Notes under the pieces: generated by a model | The model's input: the letters and a program-made list of their open reading frames with translations, nothing else | The model's database searches: none | What the model was told of the DNA's origin: nothing | Shown here: piece after piece, positions 22,250-31,990 of the stretch | Layout: each line of letters opens with the position of its first letter | Numbering within the stretch: position 1 is the stretch's first letter | Source of the DNA: Takakia lepidozioides | Taxonomy: Eukaryota; Streptophyta; Takakiopsida; Takakiales; Takakiaceae | Direction of reading: 5' to 3' | NCBI GenBank assembly: GCA_030704615.1 | Contig: CM060732.1 | Span: 54,913,053 to 54,977,052 of the forward strand | Length of the DNA stretch: 64,000 nt | Translations under genes and position numbers: made by a program

Positions 22250-22730
22250 AGTCCAGCGGACCACCAGTCCAGCGGACTATTCGCTTTGCTGAGGCAAAGC
22301 GGCTTCATATTGGAGGCACTTCCCTGCCAGCGGAATGAAGACAAAAGAGAGTAAGGGGAGAACAGGAAAGTCGAACACACCCATTGCGAACAGACTCGCG
22401 GCACAACAGACTGATGCATGCACAGTCCAACAGACTGATATCCATAGAGGAGAACTGTCCAGCAGATGGACGTTTCGCCAGAGTGGCGGGAGAACAAGCC
22501 AAAAGACTGACCGGAGGGAAAATAAGAAGTCAAACAGACTTAGTGCAACAGACTTCCGACACAACAGATTGACAAATTCACAAGTGCGACAGACTGATAT
22601 CCCAACAGACGGACTTCCAGCAGACTGCCTCCAAACTGACTGTTATGCACGCGATAAGGGGAATATCTGGAGCACTGACGGGCTAGCGGACCCACTGTGA
22701 ACAGACTCGCGACACAACAGACCTCAAACA
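22250..22730. repeat. Dispersed CAGACTG / CAACAGACT word array
   Basis: Many close variants of CAACAGACTG and CAGCGGACC occur, irregularly spaced. In one plus-strand frame they still read AAQQTDACTVQQTDIH. The array looks like a decayed copy of the Gln-Gln-Thr coding repeat. No intact frame is supported. Confidence 0.6.
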
Positions 22731-22739
22731 TCCACGCGC

Positions 22740-23560
22740 ATTTGCAGATGCAATTGTCTCATCCTGGTCCGTCTCCTGGCAAATGCGACAATGTACCGAT
22801 TCTGCACCTACTCCCGTCGTGGCTCAGACATCTGCATTCAGTAGGTGCGTGTGGATGTTTGAGGACCTTACGACTGGATGGTGTTCCGTGACGACTCAAA
22901 TTGCTTTTTTGTGCTGCCATCCCTTATATAATACCATGTGGATCCATCACAAAGCTGGGTTTCTTCAGATTCTCCACCCTTTTCCACAACTTATGCACGA
23001 CGGATGCAAGCCGCTATACTTGGTCACATAAACAGTCCCATCGTCTGATACAAAATCTGCAATACACGCCCCCATGTGCATACGCTTCCGCCATTTTCGC
23101 GCCCATGTTACCCATGGGTTCTTTTAACGAACTAAACTTGTGAAGGCTCTCATGAGGGATGCAGTACGAAGGGGCTAAACGTATCATGACGGATCACAAG
23201 CAGATGACGTTATCGATGACAGATGTCCGCATTTTCCATATTTATGACATAGAACCAAACCATAAAACAAAGGTTCCCGAAAGCACAACAAGAAGGCAAA
23301 AATAGTGGAAGCATATGCACGATGGTGGCTGTAGTGCCGAGACAGTCCTCTCATGTTCAAGCACACGCTTCATCATCATCATGAACATCGCGCGCAAAAG
23401 AGGAACAGTCGCGTGCATGGAAACGCCTACCGCAACATCAGACAACAAACAGCCGTCAAAAGAGAGCGGTCGGGATTTGGTGGGAAGATCATTGCAATTT
23501 TCGCAGCCCTAAAAATGGAGGGCTCGGATGGGTTATGGGAATGGACGGTGGCGATCCTGC
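22740..23560. other. Non-coding stretch between repeat arrays
   Basis: Short open frames only, on both strands. I see no family resemblance. Confidence 0.35.
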
Positions 23561-23564
23561 GCCG

Positions 23565-23735
23565 TCAGCGGACTGGATGGCAGGGGACTGGCCAGCGGAC
23601 TGGCGGGCAGACTGGCGGACTGGCAGACTGCTGGGCAGCAGACTGGCCAGCAGCGGACTGGCAGACTGGAGGGCAGCGGACTCATGGGCGGGGGACTGGC
23701 AGACTGGAGGACAGCGGACTCATGGGCGGGGGACT
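23565..23735. repeat. CAGCGGACTGG / GGCAGACTGG tandem array
   Basis: About fifteen near-tandem units of 10-16 bases built on GCAGACTGG and AGCGGACTGG, with a 40-base higher-order unit repeated once near 23660-23735 (GGACTCATGGGCGGGGGACT). The words are the same as in the Gln-Gln-Thr regions. Downstream to about 23870 the sequence is strongly GC-rich. Confidence 0.7.
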
Positions 23736-23739
23736 AGCC

Positions 23740-24290
23740 GCGCGGCGGACGGGGGCGCGGGCGCGGTTGCTGTAGCCGCGCCCGCGGCTGGGCGACCGCG
23801 AGCACGGGCGGGCGGGTGGGGTGCTGGGGAGCCGGGCGTCCGTGCGCGGGGCCCACCGGCCACATCGCACGTGCCCATTGAAGACCCTATTATCTTAAAA
23901 TGAGAGGCAAACATAACTCTCTCTCCCCCTCTTCTCCATATTACATTTTCGGATCATTATGCTAGGCCCTTTCTCGGCCGTACTCATAGTCGACTTCAGA
24001 TGCTCGGACATGCATCAGGTCTGCCACCGTTCATAGGCTTGAGGCAGCCAGCCGGAGGGCAGCATTAAGGATTGCGTCTGCCACCCTCTCAGTGGCCTGC
24101 AAGTCCTAATCAAACATATTATGTTTCGCAATGTGCTAGTGGCCATAGGCCTAGAATTCTGCTTTTTAATCCTCCTCTGAATCGCATAAATCCTTAACAA
24201 AACTATATTATAACAATAAATAAATAAATAACTCGCTTAGCCTTTTAGTCCTTGGCCTTATTTTTCCTAGATGATGGATGGGCCGCATCC
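23740..24290. other. GC-rich block then AT-rich non-coding stretch
   Basis: 23740-23870 is very GC-rich (CGCGGGCGCGG words), unlike its surroundings. From 23890 on the sequence is ordinary and I see no gene. Confidence 0.4.
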
Positions 24291-24299
24291 GCTCCTGTT

Positions 24300-24485
24300 T
24301 TCTGCCTCCTCATAGTTTAGTGCTTGCTCTCCGTTCTCTTCCTTTGTTACTGTTCTACATTTTTGGTTACCAGGTGGCAACTCTTTTATACACTCTATGG
24401 CTGGCTTGTAAAAGGGTTATTTTTTCCCATCCATCTCTTTAATTTGATTAAAAGGGCCACTGTCCCCTTTATTGGCCTTGCCTTC
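24300..24485 (+). repeat. LINE-like 3' tail (TTTGATTAAAAGGGCC)
   Basis: TTTAATTTGATTAAAAGGGC, then a C/A difference and TGTCCCCTTT, match the segment at about 14338-14370. The preceding 150 bases show weaker similarity (GGTTATTTTTTCC versus GGTTATTTCTTCC). Two unrelated loci sharing this end suggest a retroposon 3' end. Confidence 0.55.
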
Positions 24486-24773
24486 CTAAGGCATGACTAG
24501 GCAAAGGGTTTTGATGCAAGTTAGCACCGATACTTGCGATTAAGTTTCGAATTAGATTCAGATAGGTGTAATCGGAATATTTCATCCATATCTATGAATG
24601 AATGAAATCCTTGGATGAATAATTTTATGGAGGCTTGAATATGTCTACCAGCCATCCCAGCCCGATCTTCTCTCCCCAAGGAGAACAATGACTTGTATTT
24701 CCTCCTATCCTATTTCATGCTCAGCTCGTTGAAATTTCTGAATCTCATAATGGAAGACTTCACCAACAATTAG

Positions 24774-24930
24774 TAGCTCAGTTGGTTAGTGCACTGAGTG
24801 CCACCCGGATGATTCTAGTAGGGTCAAATCCTGCTACTTGACGGATGTGGTATACTCCCCCTTCCATTGGGCAGTGTCCCATTTCTATGCCTTCATGGCG
24901 AGGTTATTGTGAAAGAGGTTTGTAGTGTGA
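24774..24930 (+). repeat. tRNA-derived SINE
   Basis: The box A-like TAGCTCAGTTGGTTAG and the box B-like GGGTCAAATCC have tRNA-like spacing, and the T-arm GTAGG/CCTGC can pair. The 5' acceptor half does not pair with the 3' half, so it is not a working tRNA. The tail word GGCGAGGTTATTGTGA resembles GGCGAGGTTACTATGA at 1775-1790, a likely relic of the same family. Confidence 0.6.
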
Positions 24931-24934
24931 ATAT

Positions 24935-26174
24935 GTGGTAACTGTTTGCAGCTGTGCTTTTTGGCTCTATCTTTTGATGAATGTACATCTAGATGAATGT
25001 CCGTTTGGATGTAGTTTTGGAGTATTGGATGAAGACGTTCATCCGATTTCATCCGCCTTGCCCTAAATTGGCGGATTATGGAGTGCGGCGTGCTGAGTGA
25101 AGCACCGAGGGTGGTGCACAACGAGCTGCTGACACTCAGTATTTCGGAGCAGACATAGGCCTGCAAGCTTTAGCTTTCGGCTGCTAGTTACTTCTCTGCT
25201 CCTTGTCGCTTAGTTAATATCCTGCAATGGAGGCGTATGCAGCTTTCTAGCTTGGTATTGATGTACTTGTCGGCATTGGGAGTAGCAGGTGTAGTAATTC
25301 CACAGGCAAGTGGAGTAGGGGACGTAAGGGAGAATTCGGCATCTATGTGGTGGCTTCTCGGTTTTTGGAGATAGAGTGTGTGGCTAGAGGTGGTGAACTC
25401 ATAGAATTCTGGAGATGGAGTGAGTGAGAGGTAGTTGGTGGTGAAGTTGTTGTGTTGAGGCAGCAATGCTTTAAGATGAGCACTTATTCATAGATTTTGG
25501 GGAGGTGATTTGGAGCTGATGAATGACTAAGAGACCACGCATTTCTGGTTGCTACCCTGTCTAAAGTCCATTTGGGTACTAACTCGCATCATGCACTAAT
25601 AGTACTGATTTTCCAGTAAGTGCATTGGTCTTGGTGTTTGTTTATCATGCCAACCTTCTAGGGTAAACTGACTGCTAGCTGAGTGGGTAGTTTAGTTGGT
25701 TGGGAATTCATGATTAAAGGGTTGCATTGATGGATAGAGCACACTGATTTACTAGGCTGCATTGAGGGTTTATCCTTGGCACATTCATGAGAGGCTAGGA
25801 TGCATGCATGAGTCCAGTGTTGTTTACTTGATTCTTGTGATGCAACATTCAGCATAGCTCTGGCTCGACAGTTGCAGTGTATGGATTCCGCCCTTGGCAT
25901 TTGAGAGGTAAAATGAGAGATAAAGCCGGATGGGCATTCGTGTAGTTCGGATCTACTATTTATGAAGGGAGATTGTAAAAAACCAGTAAGTGACTTCTTC
26001 CCATGGGCGATGCCCCCCCCCCCGAGTACGATTGTGAAGGTGCAGATGGACCTCAATCTTCATGCGTAATCACATGTCATACCACGGGTTTTTGAAACTA
26101 GTTGAACACCCGCCTATGTCTTCCCTTTTGCTGCGGCGTGGGTGGGGATGTATAACTACTCTGATAATCTAGTG
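24935..26174. other. Intergenic, no gene seen
   Basis: Short chance frames only. A run of C lies near 26010. Confidence 0.4.
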
Positions 26175-26192
26175 TTAACCCTTAAGCGCCCA
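26175..26192 (+). repeat. piggyBac left end: TTAA and terminal inverted repeat
   Basis: TTAA target site 26175-26178 followed by CCCTTAAGCGCCCA. It is the exact inverse of 30305-30318. A TTAA site followed by CCC is the piggyBac superfamily signature. Confidence 0.92.
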
Positions 26193-26802
26193 TTCGACCC
26201 GTTTTCGGCCGTTGGTTTTGGTTTTTCCCCTCTGTTTTTCTCGGATTTGAACCGATTAACCTGATTTTTGGAGGGTAGGATGCCAGCCACATGGCAGTCA
26301 GGATTCCAATGCGCGATTAGGTTTTTTTTTGGGTTAGGGTTGCAATTTTTGGCTGCGCAGGAGGTGGGGTCTGCTTCTGCAGCAATTTTGGCTTGCTCCC
26401 ACGTTTTCAGCGTCGTCTCTCTCCTTCCCGCGCTTTGCCTTGTGCTGTGATCTCGTCTGTTGTGGCGTTCGCGCGTGTTCCATACTTTGTTGCAGGTTGC
26501 CGTTGCAGATGCCTTGACAGGTTGTCGTTGGTGGTCTGCTCCGATTGCATCTTCCATTATCTCTTTCTCTTTCAGTTGAGGAAACTTGGAAATTGTGCAT
26601 CGCTATAGAGACTGAGCCATAGCTGTGAGAGAGGATGGGCCGGCTTTGCATTGATACTCAGGGTGCGCATTCAAGGCAATGTTCATTGTTTGATACCTGA
26701 GCTAGACTATGCGCAGGTAGGGCATCGTGTAGCTCATCTTTGTGTTTATCCTTGTGTGCATATGCAAATTGGTGGATGAATGTTGAAGCTACATAGTATA
26801 AG

Positions 26803-27182
26803 ATGGGTTTGGGTGTGTTGCCTCCCCCTACACCTGCGCATTTGGAGACTCAAGCTGCATCGATTGCCAAGTGGGCACGCTCACTGGGCGCATCAACCGA
26901 GCAAGTCGAGCGGATTGTCGGGTGTCTGAATGAGGACTACCTCTTGTGTTTGAAGAGACCTGCTCGTGTGCGTTGGCCTGGATTTCCACAGCCCTCCAAC
27001 TTTCGTTACTTGTTTAGGCGCCATTGTGCAGAGATTTTGGGTTGGGTAGATCGCAAGGAGGAAGGAGACCCCCTTGGGTTCAGCGCAGAGGTCAACGACA
27101 TTTTGAGGCTCGAGGTTTGGCCTGACTTCCAGACGTCTTCTGCCAGCCACGATGAGGCTCAAACAACTGGCCAGGGAGAGAG
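26803..27182 (+). CDS. N-terminal exon of the piggyBac element, unknown domain
   Basis: About 126 codons start MGLGVLPPPTPAHLE. Blocks shared with the second copy (31366-31748) are SxEQV, GCLNEDYL.CLKRP, NFRY.F and EILxWVDRKEEGDP, then a WPDF end. The paired copies differ at many third positions but keep these residues, which argues that selection once held it. The exon ends at a GAGAG|GTAATCG donor; the second copy has GAG|GTAAG at the same place. I recognise no known domain. In a live element it would be fused by splicing to the transposase, perhaps for DNA or partner binding. Confidence 0.65.
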
Positions 27183-27249
27183 GTAATCGTATTGAACCCT
27201 CTTTTGATTTCATGAGTGAGGAGATGGGCAATTCGACCTACTCCTTGTG

Positions 27250-29264
27250 CAACTCTCAAAATCCGCTATGTGATCCTGCTGGTCACTCCCAAACTATGGA
27301 GGACATAGGGATTTTGGGATCCACAGTGAAGGTGGCAGTGGCTGAACTGCACCTTCAGGATGTGGCATCGTCTAGCAATGCCCACGAATTTGGATATGGC
27401 ACTGTGGTAGACAAGACATGGGACATCCTGAATGGTACAAAAAATTATACTGTCTCTTTTTTTGGTGTCCTTGGTGTTCATGTGGTATCGTCACAGTCCT
27501 GTGTTGTGTGTAATCTTGATGATTCAATGTTGTGCACTATCCCTGAGCTCTTGGGGTTGGATTCTGAAGCTGAATTGCCTGAGGGGGAAGTAGATGATAG
27601 TGAATCAGATTCTGATTGTGACTATAATCCAGAAGATGATGACCTTGTTGACATCGACAATCCTGACTTGATGGACTACTGTGTTGACACGGGGAATCCA
27701 ACGCGTGAGGTGGGATTATATGATTTGCCGCCCAATTGGGAGTAGTGGGGTCCTGCTGAGTTGTTTGGTGATGACATGTAGAACTCCTCTGCTACTGAAT
27801 TGCCAGACATTACATGGTTAGGTGGGGATTCGGGTCCTCGTTTGCCTTTTGGAGATTCAGCAAATCCAGTTGATTTTTTCAATTTGTTTTGGCCACTATC
27901 GGTCATGCGCCGAATTTGCAGCATGACCAACTTGTATGCCAGGACAGAAAACCAGAATGGAAACCTGAAAGGAGGTAGATGGTGGTACCCTATCACCATC
28001 CGTGAATTGAAGGCTTGGCTTGCTGTTCACATGCTCATGGGAATCAAAAAATTGCCTAGTACTAGATTGTATTGGAAAGCCAACAATGCCTTCTTCAATT
28101 GCCCTTCCATCATGCGCATTATGTCCCGCAACCGATGGGAGGCAATTATGAGGTGCCTCCACCTTGTTGACAACAAGGATGTATGCACTATTGACACTGA
28201 CCCTGCTTTTGATAAGTTAGCTAAAACCAGGTGGTTGCTACATGCACTAAATGGTTTGTATGCCACCTACATGAGCCCCGAGCAGAATTTGACTGTGGAT
28301 GAGCAAATGGTGAAATACAAGGGCAAATATGCCTGAATCCAGCAATACCTGAGCAAGAAGCCTGTGCAGTGGGGTCTGAAGGTGTGGTGTTTGTGTGGTG
28401 CATGTTCCAAATATGTTCAGAAGTTAGAGGTTTACCTTGGGAAGGATGATGGGAATGATATGACCCATGGTAGTGGATATGGCGTGGTGACAAGGTTACT
28501 AGAAGGATTTGAGGGTAAGGGCCATATTGTAATGATGGATAATTTTTTCAGTAGCCCCATCATGTTCTATGATTTGGCAGCAAAACAGATCTATGCTACT
28601 GGCACGGTAAAAACCTCCCGAGTGGGTTTTCCTACGTGCCTTGATTTGGGGAAGAAGGGTGAGAGAGGTAGGCTGGAATATCGTGTTCACATAAGTGGCA
28701 AAGTAGCCGCTATTGCCTGGATGGATGCCAAGTTGGTGACCATGATTTCCACTGCCATTTCCCCTGTCGGTCCTGATTGCTTCATACAAAGATGGCACAA
28801 AGGGGCAAGACGTGATGTGCCTACCTCCCCTATTGTGGTTCATTACCAGCAGCATATGCAGGGAGTGGATGTTCAGGATCAGCTACGGGGTTACTACTCT
28901 GTTCAGACCAGGGACCATAAATGGTGGCACCGCTTGTACTTTCATGGAGTTGACACTTCTTTGGTGAATGCTTACATATTGTACCTGTGTTTTATGAGGG
29001 GAAAGGGCCACATTTCTCTTAGCCACATGCTTTTCAATTTGGAGGTTGCAAAGGGACTAAATTGTGGGGTGGGTTCCTCCCATGAGAACAGTAATGCCAG
29101 GGGCAGATGTGCCCAACCCGGGGTCTGTGCATTTCTCCCTCAAGACTAGTAGGAGGAGGAAGTGTGTTCAGTGCGGTATGCGTCAAAGGTATTTTTGTCA
29201 CGCGTGTGGAGATGTGTATATGTGCCTTGGAGGATGCTTTGTCAAGAGCCATAGCCTTCTCTGA
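27250..29264 (+). pseudogene. piggyBac DDE transposase, three stops and a frameshift
   Basis: One frame runs to 29149 with TAG at 27743, TAG at 27779 and TGA at 28334. An acidic Asp/Glu-rich N-terminal stretch precedes the catalytic fold. The three catalytic Asp of piggyBac are all kept: LTVDEQMVKYKGKY (Asp codon 28298), IVMMDNFFSSPIMFYDL (28538) and QGVDVQDQL (28868, with a second Asp at 28877). After a frameshift near 29100 the C-terminal Cys-rich finger is in the next frame (CVQCGMRQRYFCHACGDVYMC, first 20 residues then a Cys). The TGA at 28334 sits where similar proteins have Arg or Ser, consistent with CGA to TGA. Intact families cut and paste at TTAA without footprints. Confidence 0.88.
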
Positions 29265-29692
29265 TTATAGATACTTCTATGTTCAGTAATTGATATGGTT
29301 GATTTCTTACTGCACTGATGTGGAGACCTTTGATGCCAAAGAGGGGGTATCCTCCTTACGACATTTTTTCTATGTAGTGGTGTTCTGTCTTTTTCTAAGC
29401 AGTGGTGTGTTTGGGGGTTGGTTTGTTGTTGGTAGCCATGAAACGTTTGTACTGAGGATCCAGCCGTAGAGAGTCGCTTGACAGTCCAAGGAGAGGTTGT
29501 GCAGTATTGGGGTTCACTGAGTCCTGATCTGAATGATTTGTTTGCTACTCCAGCTTTTTGCCTTAGTGTTCATGTAGCTCCGAGGTCTTTGCTGCAACAA
29601 TTTTGTGTTTCAATTAGGACTGAGTCCATTTTCTTTGTGTCTAGTATAATTATGTGGTAGTCCCCCAGTCAAGCGGGGGTGCGCATAAGGGT

Positions 29693-29725
29693 GGAGACTC
29701 CTTCCCTCCCTGGGGAGGAGTCTCC
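29693..29725 (+). repeat. Hairpin with 10-bp perfect stem
   Basis: GGAGACTCCT (29693-29702) and AGGAGTCTCC (29716-29725) pair perfectly around a 13-base loop. It lies after the transposase coding region and could end or protect the transcript, but nothing shows that. Confidence 0.55.
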
Positions 29726-29737
29726 CCCTTGTGTTCA

Positions 29738-29789
29738 TGTGTGAGTTGCCAATTGGGGCAAGTTAGTGGGTTCAACTCCCACTCACACA
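29738..29789 (+). other. 52-base tRNA-like fold without anticodon arm, copy 1
   Basis: TGTGTGA (29738) pairs fully with TCACACA (29783). Inside are a D-arm-like TTGCC/GGCAA hairpin and a T-arm GTGGG-TTCAACT-CCCAC with a canonical 7-base loop. There is no anticodon arm. It resembles a tRNA pseudogene that lost its middle or a SINE end. Confidence 0.4.
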
Positions 29790-29871
29790 ATTCGGCGTGT
29801 AAATGTGGGTTCATCTCTAGTTTTTCTGAGTCTGATTTGATGCTAGTGTTGGCCACATGTTGGTCTTTCTT

Positions 29872-29923
29872 TGTGTGAGCTGCCAGTTGGGGCAGGCCAC
29901 TGGGTTTAATTCCCACTCACACA
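29872..29923 (+). other. 52-base tRNA-like fold without anticodon arm, copy 2
   Basis: Same length and outer stem (TGTGTGA with TCACACA) as copy 1, with a T-arm TGGG-TTTAATT-CCCA and a TGCC/GGCA inner hairpin. The stems are kept although several inner bases differ, including the T-loop. The two copies are 134 bases apart. Confidence 0.4.
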
Positions 29924-30304
29924 TTTTGACCCCCCTTACTTTGACCAGGTGTAAATCAGAAAATATGAATCCATTTTTTGCATTCTATGGCTCATCAGAA
30001 TGCCAATGTGCTGGACAACACCTGTAAGCAGGATGAGATCCTGCAGATTTCATCCCGTCAGTGAAAATTGCAAATTCCTCCAATTTCCCTTATTGTCTTG
30101 GGAGGGGCCCAAAAAATGGGCCCCACACTCAACGGTGGCGTTTCTCGGATTTTCGCCTGATTGGCCTGCAAATTTACCGGTGTCTGGAAGGGGTAGGTAT
30201 GAGCATAATGTCTGGTCAATTTTCCCAAAAACTTTTTTTTCGCTGAGATATTCTCATTTTTCTGAGCTGGGGTCCACTTTTTTCAAAAAGTCAACATTGG
30301 GCAC

Positions 30305-30322
30305 TGGGCGCTTAAGGGTTAA
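30305..30322 (-). repeat. piggyBac right end: terminal inverted repeat and TTAA
   Basis: TGGGCGCTTAAGGG (30305-30318) followed by TTAA (30319-30322), the inverse of the left end. Confidence 0.92.
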
Positions 30323-30758
30323 TGTCCAAGGTTTATGTTATAGCCCCTTTCTTTCACACCAGAGGTTATTTTCTCCCCTCACTATTTAAGGGGCCTGATT
30401 TCTGAGCTGTCGTTCCCAGGTGTTTTCTATTTATTAGAATAAAATTAATAATAATAATAACTTATGTGAGGACAGTTGAATCTCCCACAATTCTCATAGT
30501 AAAAAGGGCCGGAAAAGAAATGAAAAGAACAAAGAAAATAAATAAAAGTTAAGTTTATTTAATATCCAGTGTATTAGATAGCCTACTGCTCAACACACAG
30601 CCCATCAAGGGGCCAATGGATGGTTAAACGCACATGCTGAAGGATTGAACCCAGGATCACCCAGGTTATGCATAGGCAAGGCACAAATACCCAACCACTA
30701 GGCTACCTGCTCAAGAGGAATAAAGAATGAATGTACTGTTTTTGGGGCAATTTCTGCA
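30323..30758. other. Spacer between the two piggyBac copies
   Basis: AT-rich, with a tRNA-like SINE at its right side (listed separately). The part near 30335-30395 has a SINE-tail-like AGAGGTTATTTTCTCCCCTC word also seen near 1793. No gene. Confidence 0.45.
30594..30716 (-). repeat. tRNA-derived SINE (minus strand)
   Basis: On the minus strand GTAGCCTAGTGGTTGGG (box A-like) is followed by CTGGGTTCAATCC (box B-like) about 40 bases on. The head resembles a tRNA but the middle is too irregular to fold. Confidence 0.5.
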
Positions 30759-31990
30759 TTAACCCTTAAACGCCCAGTAGCCCGTTTTGGGCCTTTGCAA
30801 TAACTTCACAGGATCTTAGCCAATTGTTTGAGTTTTGGATATGTTATGCCCAGCCACCTGGGCTAATCTGAACCGTTGGGCGATTTTCCCTGATCAAGGT
30901 TAGGGTTCCGGAATTGCTGCGAGAGTGGCAGGGGGTCAGCTTCCGCCATTTTGCTTCTCTCTCCCAAACACTGTGCTCTGGGTCCCGCGCTTTTTGAGTT
31001 CCTCGCGCGAGTTGGAGGGTGCTTGCAGGTGGCCGTTTGGATTCCTTGCAGGTTGCCGTTGCATTTCCTTGCTCTTGTCTCCTTCTATAACTGAAGCTCC
31101 CGCCGTCGCTGCATCAGGAAGTTCTTAGCATTCAATGCGTTGTTGGCTCATTGCGGCTGGTATGACACCTCTCTTCTATTGCCTGTCATCAAGCTTTGTT
31201 TCTTCATGTATGTTGTAGATGCGAGCTTCTTCTTGCATTGAAGGCTTTGCTTCATTCCTGTAGGCTTGCAGGCAGAGGAACTTAGGGAGACAAGTTGCCA
31301 AGATTCCCTGTTGTCATTGAAGGAGAAAGAAGGCCCGTTACTGGTGACTATATAGGAGAGGAAACATGGGTTCTGCAGACATGCCTCCAGCAGCTCCTGC
31401 GCATTTGCTAGAAGAGTCTCTTGTTATTGGCAATTGGGCTCGCGCTTTGGGCGCCTCTCCAGAGCAAGTCGCCCAATTGATTGGGTGTTTGAATGAGGAT
31501 TATCTTACGTGCTTGAAGAGGCCCAAGCGGGTGAAGTGGCCTGAATTTCCAAAACCAGCCAATTTTCGGTACATATTTTGTCGTCAGGCTGCGGAGATTC
31601 TCGAGTGGGTTGATCGTAAAGAGGAAGGTGATCCACATGGCTTTTCTCCTGAGGTAAATGAGTGTTTGAGGCTATCTGTGTGGCCTGATTTTGATGGATC
31701 CTCATCTGCCACCAACGATGAGACTGAAGGCAGTAGCAAAGTCCAGAGGTAAGAACGATTCTGGGCAGACTTGATGACATTGCGAGTTCAATTTCTGGTT
31801 TTGATTCGGGTCTTGCATATTCTCTGCTTAGGTCTCAAGTTGCTAGAGATGTCGCAGGTCATAGTCAATCTTGGGAAGATCTAGGGGTGCTGGGATCCAC
31901 TATAAAGGTTGCAATGAACCATTTGTACCTGCCTAACATGGCTTCTTCTTCCAACGTCCAAGAATTTGGTTATTGTACTATAGGGCTTGT
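30759..31990 (+). mobile_element. 5' part of a second piggyBac-like element
   Basis: TTAA (30759-30762) and CCCTTAAACGCCCA repeat the left end of the first element with one change. The N-terminal exon and the start of the second exon follow. Similarity stops at about 31985 and I find no right inverted repeat or transposase core downstream, so the element is truncated. Confidence 0.8.
31366..31748 (+). CDS. N-terminal exon of second piggyBac copy
   Basis: It starts MGSADMPPAAPAHLLEES and keeps GCLNEDYLTCLKRPKRVKWP, NFRYIF and WVDRKEEGDPHGFSPEV. The donor is CAGAG|GTAAG at 31748 and a clear acceptor TTAG|GTCTCAAG lies at 31832, giving an 83-base intron. In the first element the matching acceptor reads CAAC in place of TAGG and has no AG, so splicing there may be damaged. 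Function unknown. Confidence 0.6.

Larger units (their letters stand above)
26179..30318 (+). mobile_element. Complete piggyBac-superfamily transposon (4140 bp), inactive
   Basis: It has perfect 14-bp terminal inverted repeats and TTAA on both sides. Inside lie a spliced N-terminal exon (26803-27182), a DDE transposase frame (about 27250-29100) and a Cys-rich C-terminal finger. The transposase contains three in-frame stops and a late frameshift, so it cannot move itself. After the coding region come a 10-bp-stem hairpin and two 52-base tRNA-like folds (29738, 29872). The 5' part of a related element lies 445 bases downstream. Confidence 0.92.

Noticed and set aside
23353-23903. Trp/Gly-rich open frames of 120-140 codons
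   Set aside because: They are produced by the CAGCGGACTGG repeat array, which is open in several frames at once.
24774-24845. A functional tRNA gene
   Set aside because: Boxes A and B are present but the acceptor stem does not pair.
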